Positions 19,918 through 29,356 of a stretch of DNA of 61,359 nt are shown here, one piece after another. The stretch comes from Ophiostoma sp. CBS 140.51. Its lineage: Eukaryota; Ascomycota; Sordariomycetes; Ophiostomatales; Ophiostomataceae. Made by a program: the position numbers and the translations under genes. The number at the start of each line of letters is the position of its first letter. The stretch's first letter is position 1. The notes under the pieces are model-generated. The model was not told where the DNA came from. It did no database searches and worked only from the letters and a program-made list of their open reading frames with translations. The stretch lies in assembly GCA_029298735.1 (NCBI GenBank), contig JANSLP010000188.1:1-61359 (forward strand), in the 5' to 3' direction.

Positions 19918-20984
19918 TTTTAGTAGGCGTGGCAGGGGTGGTAGGCAAGGGATGGGAGACAAAGAAAGACGACAATAAACACAAATCGGGAAAGGGGAAA
20001 GGATGGTTGAAATAGGTAAGCGTAGTGTGGTTTATGTGTGACTTATAGGCTACTAAGTGCTTCTTCGTTGCACAATTCCCTGTGGCCATTGCCGGGTGCC
20101 ACGGAAATTTATATTCACATGGAGTGAGGTGTGTGCCCGACAGATAATATTCTTCTTGACAAGGCGTTTAATTTTGAAAAACAAATGCGCGAGGTTATTT
20201 CCTTGGGCGTTTAATTGGCCACATGTCTCCTGGCCACCACCCTGGCCTGGCCATTAATCCAACTTTGACTTTGACGGTGTAAACGAATGGATATAACTAT
20301 TTGCATTGTATTCTTGTAAAGCAGAAGCGCCAAAAGGCCGAATTTTTGGCCACAATTTTAATTTTATTGCGCTGAACACGGCGGTAGTTGGCATTTGATA
20401 AAGAAAAAGAAGAAGATAAAGGTCTCACGTTATCCGTGATGCCGGTCCGTCCGATCGAAGCGGTGATAGCCGTGGGGGACTCCTCGTCCGGCGCCTACAC
20501 ATGCTTGAACAAGACGACACCGTGCCCAAAAATAGCCGACCTCCATTATTTTTTTAGGGGACGTTTCTATTTCTGTCACAGGTCGTTTTGCGTCTTTCGT
20601 TATCTTTCCTTACTTCTCAAGCGCCCACTTGAAGCGATGGCCAAAAGAGGGCTATATGTAAAGAGGGCCACATGTAAAGAGGGCCACATGTATGATCCTT
20701 CTATCCATTGGGCGTTTCCAAAGTCTTTCCGTCTTTTGCCCCTTGTCGGCCCTCTCCCCTCCCACAGATTCAAAAAACGGGGATCTTAAGAATGTGTCTA
20801 CCCTTCTTTTTGTTTCTGGTGAAGACAACATTTAAAAAACACGTACCTTACTACTGCTGATTCAGCGTGCGGCGTGACCAGTCACGTGGATGGTGGTTTC
20901 GTCTGTCTACCCCTGGAACTCGAAGAGACGACTCGTGTCAGGGCTCCTAGTCGTTCTAGTCGTTCCACTACAACTACACGCAAA
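19918..20984. promoter_or_regulatory. Divergent promoter region of nuclease-like and kinase-like genes
   Basis: Shared upstream region with GGCCACATGT at 20217-20226, 20666-20675 and 20682-20691, the last two inside a 16-bp tandem repeat. No ORF of note. An open frame runs upstream of 20985 but begins with GTG and has no ATG, so it is treated as leader. Confidence 0.45.
20644..20691. repeat. Three tandem 16-bp repeats
   Basis: Units AAAGAGGGCTATATGT, AAAGAGGGCCACATGT and AAAGAGGGCCACATGT run head to tail. The second and third are identical and the first differs at three positions. They lie about 300 bp upstream of the kinase-like ATG. Confidence 0.85.
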
Positions 20985-22433
20985 ATGTACGAGTATCGCA
21001 CGACTCCCCCTGAACCTCGACCAGCCGACTTTCCTTACCATGTCGGCCAAAGCTTTCGTATCCGGCGGCATCTGGCGCCTCCGCCATTCGGTTACAAGTA
21101 CAAGATCGCCAAGGGGCTACGCCAACATACCAACTACTGGAAAGAGCCGTTGAGGAGCCAAAAACTCACGGCCCTCGAACGGTGTCTGCGACACCCGCCC
21201 CAAGAACGTCCGCCAGATGAAGACGATGAAGACAATGAAGTCGAAGAGGACGACAAAGACGACGTTGAAGACGAAAATAACGACGCTGAAGATGAAAAGA
21301 CTGACGCCGAAGACGGCAAAAACGACTATGACGCAAGTTTCTACCTAAACGACATGGACAAAGTCTACACCCTGCACGTTGTTGATGAAATTGTGGCCCG
21401 CGCCGGTCACGGTGCTCAGATTCTGCGCTGCCGCATCGACGGATTCGGATCTGACAAAAACGACGAGCCCAAGTACGTCGCCAAGATCTACGATGCAGCG
21501 TACTACAAAATTACCGACAATGACGATGACGACTGCTTTGATGGTGATGTGTCGTTCGAGGCCGACCGGGAATACAGCACCGAGGTAGCGGCGTACGAGC
21601 AACTGTACCGCGAGGGCGCCAATGGACGTTACACACCGGCATATTATGCTTCATGGACATTTGACATACCGGTTCCAGAAGTAGAAGGACCACAGGTGGA
21701 AGGACCACAGGTGGAAGGACCACAAGTCGAAAGAACACAAGTCGAGGGGTCTCAGTCTCGGGGATGTGACCGCCCGGCAACGCGTCCCGTACGCTTGATT
21801 GTCATGGAGTACCTCCCCGGCACCAACATGTATGCACTGCTCGCCAAGGGTGTCGTCGATACGATGCCTGTCCCGCGCCGCCTCGAGCTAATGGCTGAGA
21901 TGATGGAGTGCCAGTGCCAGATTGAGTTTTTGGGTGTCACGCATGTCGATTTGGAGCCACGCAACATTCTCGTTTTGGACGGTGCTCTAAGCCAGGAAGT
22001 GGACAACGACACACACAACAACACAGACAACGACACCGACAACGTTGCCGTCTTCATCATCGACTTTGGCCGGTCCTATGTGTTGGACTCATACTGGATG
22101 AAGGAAGCGTCGTGGCGGCCACGGCAGCCCAAAGTGCGCAGTCCGGTTTCCCGATACTGGAACCGTACCCTACAAGAATTTGGGGCATGGATTCCATACA
22201 TTTACCACATGCGCTGGCCTGCCTTTAACGGCTGGTTGAAGCATCGCTGGGGAAGTGTGGCTGACCAAAATAAGTATGACGTTCCAACCGCGTTTGAGCG
22301 CGAGCACAAGGGCCTCGATGACGAAACAGAGTACATCCCACCCGAGTCTATATCATTGCCCGAGACCCCGATCCCGGGCAATATTGTTTACTCGCTGGAT
22401 CCAGATTATATGAAACGGTTTGCTTATAATTGA
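20985..22433 (+). CDS. Protein-kinase-like protein
   Basis: A 482-residue single-exon protein. An acidic Asp/Glu/Asn-rich segment at about 76-120 precedes a divergent kinase fold. The key residues are kept: lysine in YVAKIYD (K167), a helix-C-like Glu in STEVAAYEQL, hinge VMEYLPGTN, catalytic loop HVDLEPRN (320-327, with D322 and N327) and DFG at 360-362. It could therefore be active, unlike many pseudokinases. A five-unit in-frame repeat lies in the linker between the two lobes. The ATG at 20985 is the first in frame. It is divergent from the nuclease-like gene. Such proteins form expanded, poorly characterised families in filamentous fungi; the target is unknown. Confidence 0.7.
   Translation: MYEYRTTPPEPRPADFPYHVGQSFRIRRHLAPPPFGYKYKIAKGLRQHTNYWKEPLRSQKLTALERCLRHPPQERPPDEDDEDNEVEEDDKDDVEDENNDAEDEKTDAEDGKNDYDASFYLNDMDKVYTLHVVDEIVARAGHGAQILRCRIDGFGSDKNDEPKYVAKIYDAAYYKITDNDDDDCFDGDVSFEADREYSTEVAAYEQLYREGANGRYTPAYYASWTFDIPVPEVEGPQVEGPQVEGPQVERTQVEGSQSRGCDRPATRPVRLIVMEYLPGTNMYALLAKGVVDTMPVPRRLELMAEMMECQCQIEFLGVTHVDLEPRNILVLDGALSQEVDNDTHNNTDNDTDNVAVFIIDFGRSYVLDSYWMKEASWRPRQPKVRSPVSRYWNRTLQEFGAWIPYIYHMRWPAFNGWLKHRWGSVADQNKYDVPTAFEREHKGLDDETEYIPPESISLPETPIPGNIVYSLDPDYMKRFAYN
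21681..21755 (+). repeat. In-frame 15-bp tandem repeat in kinase-like gene
   Basis: Five 15-bp units encode VEGPQ, VEGPQ, VEGPQ, VERTQ and VEGSQ. The first three are nearly identical in DNA and the last two have drifted. They lie between the N-lobe and hinge of the kinase-like domain and probably form a flexible loop whose length may vary between strains. Confidence 0.9.
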
Positions 22434-23027
22434 AAACAATGGAATCGGCGCAATTTTATCCATTATCCCCAAGACCTGGTAAAACTTGGGTCATGATGAA
22501 GCAGGATGGTGAAGTAGGATGTTGCCCCATGCTCAGAAAGATGCTTGGAAAGATGCAAATATATGTAAGACGAAAAACGATTATCTATTTTCTTGGCCTT
22601 TTTTCAACTTATAACTAATATACCACTTACTTTTAGGCTTTGATCGTTTGACAGGGGGTTTCGTCAATACAAGAGTGGTACAAACCGTGACGGTGGGCAT
22701 TATCCTTGATTGCGATGGACGGTTATCGATACTTATGATTGAGGGAATGGCACAACAGGGTAAGACTAGCAGGCCCGTTTGTAATGAATGCCACTGTTGA
22801 TTCATCAAACTTTCACACACATGATGTCACGATGATTACAGTCTGAGTTTAATCTGAAGAAAGAGTGAAATTTTGGTTCTAATATTTTCGTCTAAAATTT
22901 TTATGCAATATGTACTCACGGTTTCAGATCAAAATTATGCCATGGTGTGCTTTCGATGAAATAAACAAGGAAGAAGAGAAGAGCAAAAAGAAATCAAGGA
23001 GAAGGGACAAAAGAAAACACAAAGTAG
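22434..23027. other. Convergent intergenic region, no gene seen
   Basis: AT-rich region between the 3' ends of the kinase-like gene and the FAD monooxygenase gene. No structure recognised. Confidence 0.5.
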
Positions 23028-24248
23028 CTACTCCGGCGGCGGACCGTAGCTCTTCATGACATCGGCCATCTGCTGCGCGCCGTTCTCGGCAAACATGATG
23101 GAGCGGTTCTGTTCTGTCTCCTCGGCACGCTCTCCAGCCCGTGTTGCCATGTTCGCCTCAAAGGCGACCAGTGGCTCCCGCAGAGCCTCCTGGAACGATG
23201 TGCCGGATGTAGAGACAAAAACGGCATCTGTAATGACACAGCTCAAGTTGAGTGCGTCCCACAGAGCCAGGTTGACACCCTCACCGGCGTAGGGTAGCAT
23301 CAGGTGAGCAGCATCACCGATCAGTGTGGCGGATGGCCGGCTTGTCCAGCTGTGGCCAATGGGAAGCTGGTACATGGGCTTTGCTGTGGGCAGCCCGTCA
23401 CTCTCTGAAATGATTGTGTCGTCCAGACCGGCCGAGATGAGCGCCTTTGTAGAGTCACCCCAGGGACCAAACATGTCATTCCGTGTGAGAAGGGCCTCCT
23501 TGATTTGTGAAGAGTCGAGGCCGGCAAAGATGTCTCCGCTGTTGTCGGTGCCGACGGTGACATACAGGCATTGCGTGTCGCGCACACCGCGGTGACCGAT
23601 AACTGCCGTCTTGCTGCTTCCAAGCAAAAAGCACGTGCCTGTGCCGACCAGGGAGGCCAGATCTGGGAACCGAGTCGAGATGTCGCGGACAGTGGCCGTC
23701 ACGTACCGAAGGCCAGCGTACTCGGGCTTGGTGGATGTCAGAAGAGGGCGGATGCGGGACCATGCACCGTCGGCGCCAATGACAAAGTCAAAGGTCTCGG
23801 CCACGGAGCCGTCAATCTCTAGAGAAACCGTGCCGTCGTCCTGCTCGGTGGCGGCCACAATCTTCTGGTTCCACCGGATGTGAGCCGGCTGGACTTGGCC
23901 GAGCAAAAGGCTGATCAGGGCGTGGCGTGCAATTTCGGGGCGGTTCTGCTCGCCGCCGTCGTCTGTGTGGAGGACGTTTCCGTCACGATCGATAATGGCC
24001 ATGGACTCGGAGCAGTCAGCGGTGAGCTTGCGGAACTCGTCTGTCAGGCCACAGGCCTCAATGGCTGCCTGGCCGGACTCTTCGTGGAGATCAAGCATGC
24101 CCGAGGGCGCCGCTAGTTCCTCCGCAGTCGGCTTGGAGCGTCGCTCAAAGATGGTAAAGTCAATGTTCTTCTTTTGAAGAAGTACACCCAGGGCGAGGCC
24201 AGCCGGGCCGGCGCCGATTATGGCAATGCGAGGTTGAGAGGTAGTCAT
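23028..24248 (-). CDS. FAD-dependent monooxygenase, TetX-like
   Basis: A 406-residue single-exon class A flavoprotein monooxygenase. The N-terminal Rossmann motif GAGPAG is at 12-17 and the FAD-contacting motif GDAAHLMLPYAGEGVN is near 310. SGMLDLHEESGQAAI around 50-65 and VIGADGAWSRIRP match the TetX and salicylate-hydroxylase-like group. Such enzymes hydroxylate aromatic or polyketide-like small molecules using NAD(P)H and O2. The next gene upstream on the same strand is a methyltransferase, so the two may modify one compound. The actual substrate is unknown. Confidence 0.88.
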   Translation of the reverse strand: MTTSQPRIAIIGAGPAGLALGVLLQKKNIDFTIFERRSKPTAEELAAPSGMLDLHEESGQAAIEACGLTDEFRKLTADCSESMAIIDRDGNVLHTDDGGEQNRPEIARHALISLLLGQVQPAHIRWNQKIVAATEQDDGTVSLEIDGSVAETFDFVIGADGAWSRIRPLLTSTKPEYAGLRYVTATVRDISTRFPDLASLVGTGTCFLLGSSKTAVIGHRGVRDTQCLYVTVGTDNSGDIFAGLDSSQIKEALLTRNDMFGPWGDSTKALISAGLDDTIISESDGLPTAKPMYQLPIGHSWTSRPSATLIGDAAHLMLPYAGEGVNLALWDALNLSCVITDAVFVSTSGTSFQEALREPLVAFEANMATRAGERAEETEQNRSIMFAENGAQQMADVMKSYGPPPE

Positions 24249-24911
24249 GGTGGTTGTGTGAGAAAAGGAAACTCGGTGATTTGGGAAGACGAGAAGATAT
24301 GAGTAGTTGAGATGAAATTGTGAGAATTGTTAAGAAGTGTTTGTTGTTGATGATTGGAGTTAGTGTTGGTGATTTGAATCAAAATGTTTCTCGCCTCGTC
24401 AGAGGGATGCGCCGGCTTTTTATGTCTGTCGTCAGAGGAAGCCATCGTGGTTGATGTCGATCTGCATGGGCGTTGTTAGTACGAATATCCCGGAATTTGC
24501 GAAATGACCGAATTGTCTACAATATTGTTTGCACTAAAATTTGCGGACGGGTATTTCGGAGTTTTGGCCGGACGCATCTCGGACCATTCAAACCCACTTA
24601 CAGATCCCAATTTGGCGACAATCCTTTGCGTGGTTTGTAGGTCATTAAAGTAGATCTCACCTGTGATTGATATTCGATAAAAAGTAGTGACGATATATTC
24701 TTATTGATTGAGTTTTCAACAAAAGAAAGTGGTTGGTAGAGTATGGCCGGAGAGTTGGTGGCTGGAGGCCAAACTTGCGTTAGGATGATAATGAGAGTGT
24801 GCGCTTGTATGGTCAAATAATGTGATATGCAAAGTCTCTTGAACAGTGTTCAGATTTGATGGCTTTGAAGATAATGAATTTTATCCCTCTGTATCGTGAT
24901 GTATGCGCTCA
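24249..24911. other. Intergenic region between monooxygenase and methyltransferase genes
   Basis: Promoter and leader of the monooxygenase gene. Nothing else recognised. Confidence 0.5.
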
Positions 24912-25997
24912 TCATGCATCTGCTTTTCTGGTTGCCAGAGTTATTGCTACTGGCCACTCGACTGCAATTGTGCCGTTGGGCCCACTACCAACAATGGCCT
25001 CCAGCTCCTTCCACTCGTCCAGCGTCCATGTCGTGTCGTCAAAGCCCATCTGTGAGCTGGCCAGGAATCCACGCAGCCAGGCAGCATCGGCCTGTCGTCC
25101 CCATGTTGCGTCCTGGATGTATTCGTAGACATCAGTGGGCGCAACAAAGGTCTGAGCTTCCTCCCACAGACCAGGCTCGTTGTCGACAAAGTACAGTGGC
25201 CGCTTTTCGTTTTCAGAGACATTGACATACACGCGGCGCACGCCCTTTTCAAAGAGGTCCGAGGGAAAGGCCACAAAGTCGAGACCAGTCATAGCCCGCG
25301 CCAGGCCACGGACAGCCGCTGGAAACAGCTTGCCCTCGCGCATTAACCGCAAAGTTTCGCGGCTGGTGGCCTTGTACCACAACTCCTCGGCTCGTGGCTG
25401 TCCGGGGAACAAGAGACGGAATCCGTAAGTGGCGGCCGCAAATGTACCGCCGGGCTTGAGGGTCTGGGCCACAGCACGTACCGTTGCCGCGCTGTCCATG
25501 TAGTGGAAGGCCATGCAGATGGAGGTAAAGTCGACGGAGGCGGGCGGCAGCCACTCGGCCGTCTTCTCGGCCGGGCCCTGGTGGAATGTGAATTTTTCGC
25601 GTGGTGTCAGTGTCGCCTCGGCCGTCGCCAGGTTGGAAGCGCCAGCATCAGACACAAAGACTTGCTGAAAGTGCTGGCCAATGACCGTAGCGGCAGTTCC
25701 CGGTCCTTTGCGAGTTAGATATACAATAACAGTCAGATTTTTAAATAAGTACCGCATAGTGCAGCACTCACCTGATCCTGCATCGTGTGCAGTCTCAAAT
25801 TTCCCGCCGTGGCTCCGGTGGTAGTCGAACCATTGCTTCCACATCGACTCTGGGTAGACTGGACGGAAACGGTGGTATGCTTCCCAGTCGAGATTCTTAA
25901 AGGCGAATGCGTACTTGACGTCTCGTTTCCCGTCGGCGTTGACTTCGGCCTCGTGTCGTTCAGCCAAGGCCTGGTCGGCTGTGACCGTCCTCGTCAT
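24912..25997 (-). CDS. SAM-dependent methyltransferase, Tmt1-like
   Basis: Two exons, 25997-25772 and 25705-24912, with a 66-nt intron (25771-25706; GTGAGT donor, CTAAC branch, AAAG acceptor). Splicing gives 339 residues and restores the SAM-binding motif DAGSGPGT at 72-79; without it the motif is broken. The start segment AYHRFRPVYPESMW is typical of the yeast trans-aconitate methyltransferase Tmt1 and related class I enzymes. The intron is a multiple of three with no stop, so the unspliced frame stays open. Methylation of a carboxylate or hydroxyl group is inferred from the family. Confidence 0.85.
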   Translation of the reverse strand: MTRTVTADQALAERHEAEVNADGKRDVKYAFAFKNLDWEAYHRFRPVYPESMWKQWFDYHRSHGGKFETAHDAGSGECCTMRYLFKNLTVIVYLTRKGPGTAATVIGQHFQQVFVSDAGASNLATAEATLTPREKFTFHQGPAEKTAEWLPPASVDFTSICMAFHYMDSAATVRAVAQTLKPGGTFAAATYGFRLLFPGQPRAEELWYKATSRETLRLMREGKLFPAAVRGLARAMTGLDFVAFPSDLFEKGVRRVYVNVSENEKRPLYFVDNEPGLWEEAQTFVAPTDVYEYIQDATWGRQADAAWLRGFLASSQMGFDDTTWTLDEWKELEAIVGSGPNGTIAVEWPVAITLATRKADA

Positions 25998-28900
25998 GGT
26001 GTTGACTAAGTTGTGAACGTTTTGGAGGTTTGTACTGTTAGGGGAGAGTAGGAGAGAGAAAAGAAAAGGGGGTGGGAAGAGGGATTAGCCCGATATTTTA
26101 GGAAAGAGCGCAGATAGAAACTACAAGTTAATGTGTAGAAGCAGGAACAGGAAAATGCCAAGCGATGGAGACGACGAGCCAGGAAAACAGGCCAACGGAA
26201 GGCGCACCCGATGGGGACTATGTATGCTTGGCTTTTGAAAAAAAAAAGGGTAAGTGCAACCCGGACGAAGAAACGGGAAGGAGAACAGGAAATATGGAAA
26301 ATAAAAAGGGAAAGTACGATGGCGCGTGGTGCACATAACACTCACTGATCAGGGAAGGAGCAAACAGAAGGTCGCGCACGAGGGAGGCTGGTGAAGCCAT
26401 CCCGCCCCGGCCAGAACGCAAAAGACCCTTGAATCTTGAAATGCGCGCACTGGACTCTACGACATTACAAGTCTACAAGCTCGACAACCTGTCAAGCGCG
26501 GGGCTACTGCCGCACGGAGCAAAGCAAAAACGTTTAACAGTCGTTTTGATGTTCGCCAACACCAGTAGAGCCAAGGGCGGAGCAAAAGCGCAGTGGAGCC
26601 ACCAGCGCTAACTGCCCGGCGGACAAAGAAACCGGGGCGGGCGGGGACGGGGCAGAGAAGGGAGGAGGTGGAGGAGATGGAAGTAATAAGGCCTTTACGA
26701 GACTACGAGAAGACGGACAAAAGGGGCAAGAGCGACTGAATACCCCACGGTGTTAAGGTCAGACCTTGGAGCAAGTGGAAGAAGATGTTACGGCCAGGAT
26801 GAAAAGAAGAAGTAAAGAGAAAGCAGGGCCGAACTATGGCCCGGCTGAGCCTTTCCTTGGCAATGGCGTCTTGCGTTTCTTATTGTTTCATGCTCAGTAT
26901 GTAGATAACTCAGAATGAGGAAGGTGGTGGCGCTGCGTAGTGGTGGCCATTGGCCGTCCAAAGATTGTCAGTTATCGTGGTCCAGAGCGCAACAGCAAAG
27001 GACAATCCTGAAGAGAACAGGGCATGAACGGTATGAGACAGAGTTATGGACGGGACTATAATATCGAATGTTGGGCGTAACGGCCCTGGTGTATGGCCTA
27101 GACTGGGCTGCCGTTTGGCCAAGTGCGTTTAAGTCTGAAGAGAAGGAACAAACAATCGAACGGACTGGAACAGTGACCAAAGGCAGTTAGAAAACAGCTA
27201 GAAACATGGAACGATGATAGCAGCAAACTAGATGCAGTAGCTTCATTTAAAGAGGGTGTCCCGCGTGGTGGTGCAGCGGTGGGGTTTCCTGGTCTCTTGG
27301 TAAAATGATAAAATGACGAGATATCAAGTCGAGGGAATGGTTGGCATAGACAGGGGCATTCAAAAAATTGATGGCGAGTGAAAGGAGTGAAAAGTCTCAA
27401 CAACAAAGACGAGGGGCCGTCCCGTCGCTTACCCCCAAGCAGCCTTCACCGTTGCATCAAAGTTACATCTGCGGTGTCAAGTCGTTTCCTCGTTTTGTTG
27501 TCGTCCAAGTACGGCGTACGATTGTGACGATTGTGCTCCAGGTTTATTGAGTATTTGTGGGAACGGGGTGGAGGAATTGAGAGCCCTGGTCTCCGTGGAG
27601 AAACAAGAGAGCCGCACACTTTTCTCACTCTCCTCACCTTTCTCACTTCTTTATTCCCATCTTCTTCTCATTTTGTCGCGCAAGGCTTGACTGCATGTAC
27701 GACGATTTTCTTTTGATTTCTTCCTCTTTATTTTTTTGTGGCTCCCTGCAGATATGCGCGGAAAACGGATAAGACGGAATGCACGGAAAAGGTCCCGCGC
27801 GGACGCGGAAGGTACCGTGCACGCCACCCACTGCCGTGGGCGTCAAATGCATTGTACCTCGTATACAAATAAAAGACACTGTAAGCAGCAAAGCAGTAGG
27901 AGAATTCACGAGGCCCTGGAAACAGCACGCCCAATGGAGTTTAGGATATCCGCAGGGAGAACTGCAAGACCTGCAAAAGCTGCAAGAACAAAGACTTTAA
28001 CAGCAGCTGCAAGCCACGCTGAACATACGAACCTGCTCAGGAGGCACCAAACTTCAGCGGGTTGAATATAGAGCTGACCTGATCCCAAAGGATTGTGAGA
28101 CGGAGGTGCGTCAAGATCTTACGACAAGGATGTTTATATATGAACCGTTTGTGGTTTTTGAACATTTGGAAGATCTGTAGTTAGTTTGCAGCTGAATTAA
28201 ACTAGAGACGAAACAGACGTCATATTCCTTCCCTTCTGTCTGACTGTCTGTTGGATGCGGCTTGCATCTGCGAGGGACGCTCTCGGGGACAAAGAAAACT
28301 CAAATAAGAGAAAAAGAAAAGAAAAAAGATAATCAACATAACTTAGTTCCTGGGGATTATCATGGACCTCAAAGAGCATTCTGTTGTTGCTCAACTACTC
28401 CCTGGATGGACCTAAAACAGTAAAACGAAGACAACACGGTTGTTGGTAGAGAAGATGTGGCGGTGAAGATCTGCGCTTCTCGATTGCATGGATAGCAAAA
28501 CAACAAGACAAATAAGTTACCGTCTAGTAGGGTGCATGGGTAAGTGACTGAATGACACTGTGATGCATCGTTTCACGGCGTTGAGTATTCCTCTTTTGGT
28601 AGCAGTAGAAACACGGGCGGGTAATACAACCCAGCGAGTCCAAAGTTGGTCGCCAAGAGGGACAAGCCAGGGCGCCACGGAGCAGGAGGGGAAACAACAC
28701 GGGCAGAGCGGAATGTAAGAGGACGGGCAATAACACGCCGTATTAACGCCACGCAAAGTGTAATACGGAATAGTACTTGTAAAGGGCATGCGTCAAACTG
28801 ACAGGGAAAGAAAAGAGAAAACTCGGAATGCGATACAGCTCCCAGGAAAGAAAGAGTCCGATCGACCAGGATTGCCCATATTCGGGGCTGAAACCCGAGA

Positions 28901-29356
28901 CTCTTCTTTCCATCCTGCCATTTTTGTTGGTCCTTCCGTTCCGTAGGATTCAACATGATGCACGCAGGGCAGCATGCGGAAGACTTCCGCCATGAAAGTC
29001 CATGAAAGTCGGCGTGCAGCATACAAAGCACGGCTCGGTTCTGATTCTGTTCTTACCGTCCAATGTGACAAGTTTGCTGTACACGGAAAAGCACATAATT
29101 TGTGTAGCATTACGTCGTATATTGAAAGACTGTCATAAGAATGCTTCTTGCTTGATTGCTCGCTGCGAAAAAGATGTCAAATGTGGTAAAAAGGTAAAGA
29201 GGTAAAAAGCAGTACGTCCCCAAGGCAGGCTGCGTCGATGGCTTATCCAAAATAGCAACAATCCAAAAAGCGCACGTTAAAACTCCCAGTAAATGTAAAG
29301 AAGGCATTTCTGTTTCGCAGTAGCCAAATCTTACACAAAAGACTCGCGTTCCCAGC
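25998..29356. other. 3.4-kb gene-poor region
   Basis: The longest open frames (for example 28573-29031, minus, 152 codons) show no recognisable domain, composition bias or splice pattern. The part near 26000-26350 is the methyltransferase leader. No tRNA or transposon feature was recognised. Confidence 0.45.

Noticed and set aside
19918..19962. Longer start for the nuclease-like protein
   Set aside because: The extension would begin at TTG; the first ATG is at 19917 and has a good context.
20874..20984. N-terminal extension of the kinase-like protein
   Set aside because: The frame stays open, but its first codon is GTG and no ATG occurs before 20985.
25799..25806. Exact ATTTCCCG in the methyltransferase gene
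   Set aside because: Lies in coding sequence; treated as a chance copy.
28040..28085. Sequence CTTCAGCGGGTTGA and GACCTGATCCC, reminiscent of rDNA ITS/28S borders
   Set aside because: Only short matching words; no 5.8S or 28S sequence around it.
28573..29031. 152-codon minus-strand frame in the gene-poor region
   Set aside because: No domain, signal peptide or splice support; composition is like the surrounding DNA.
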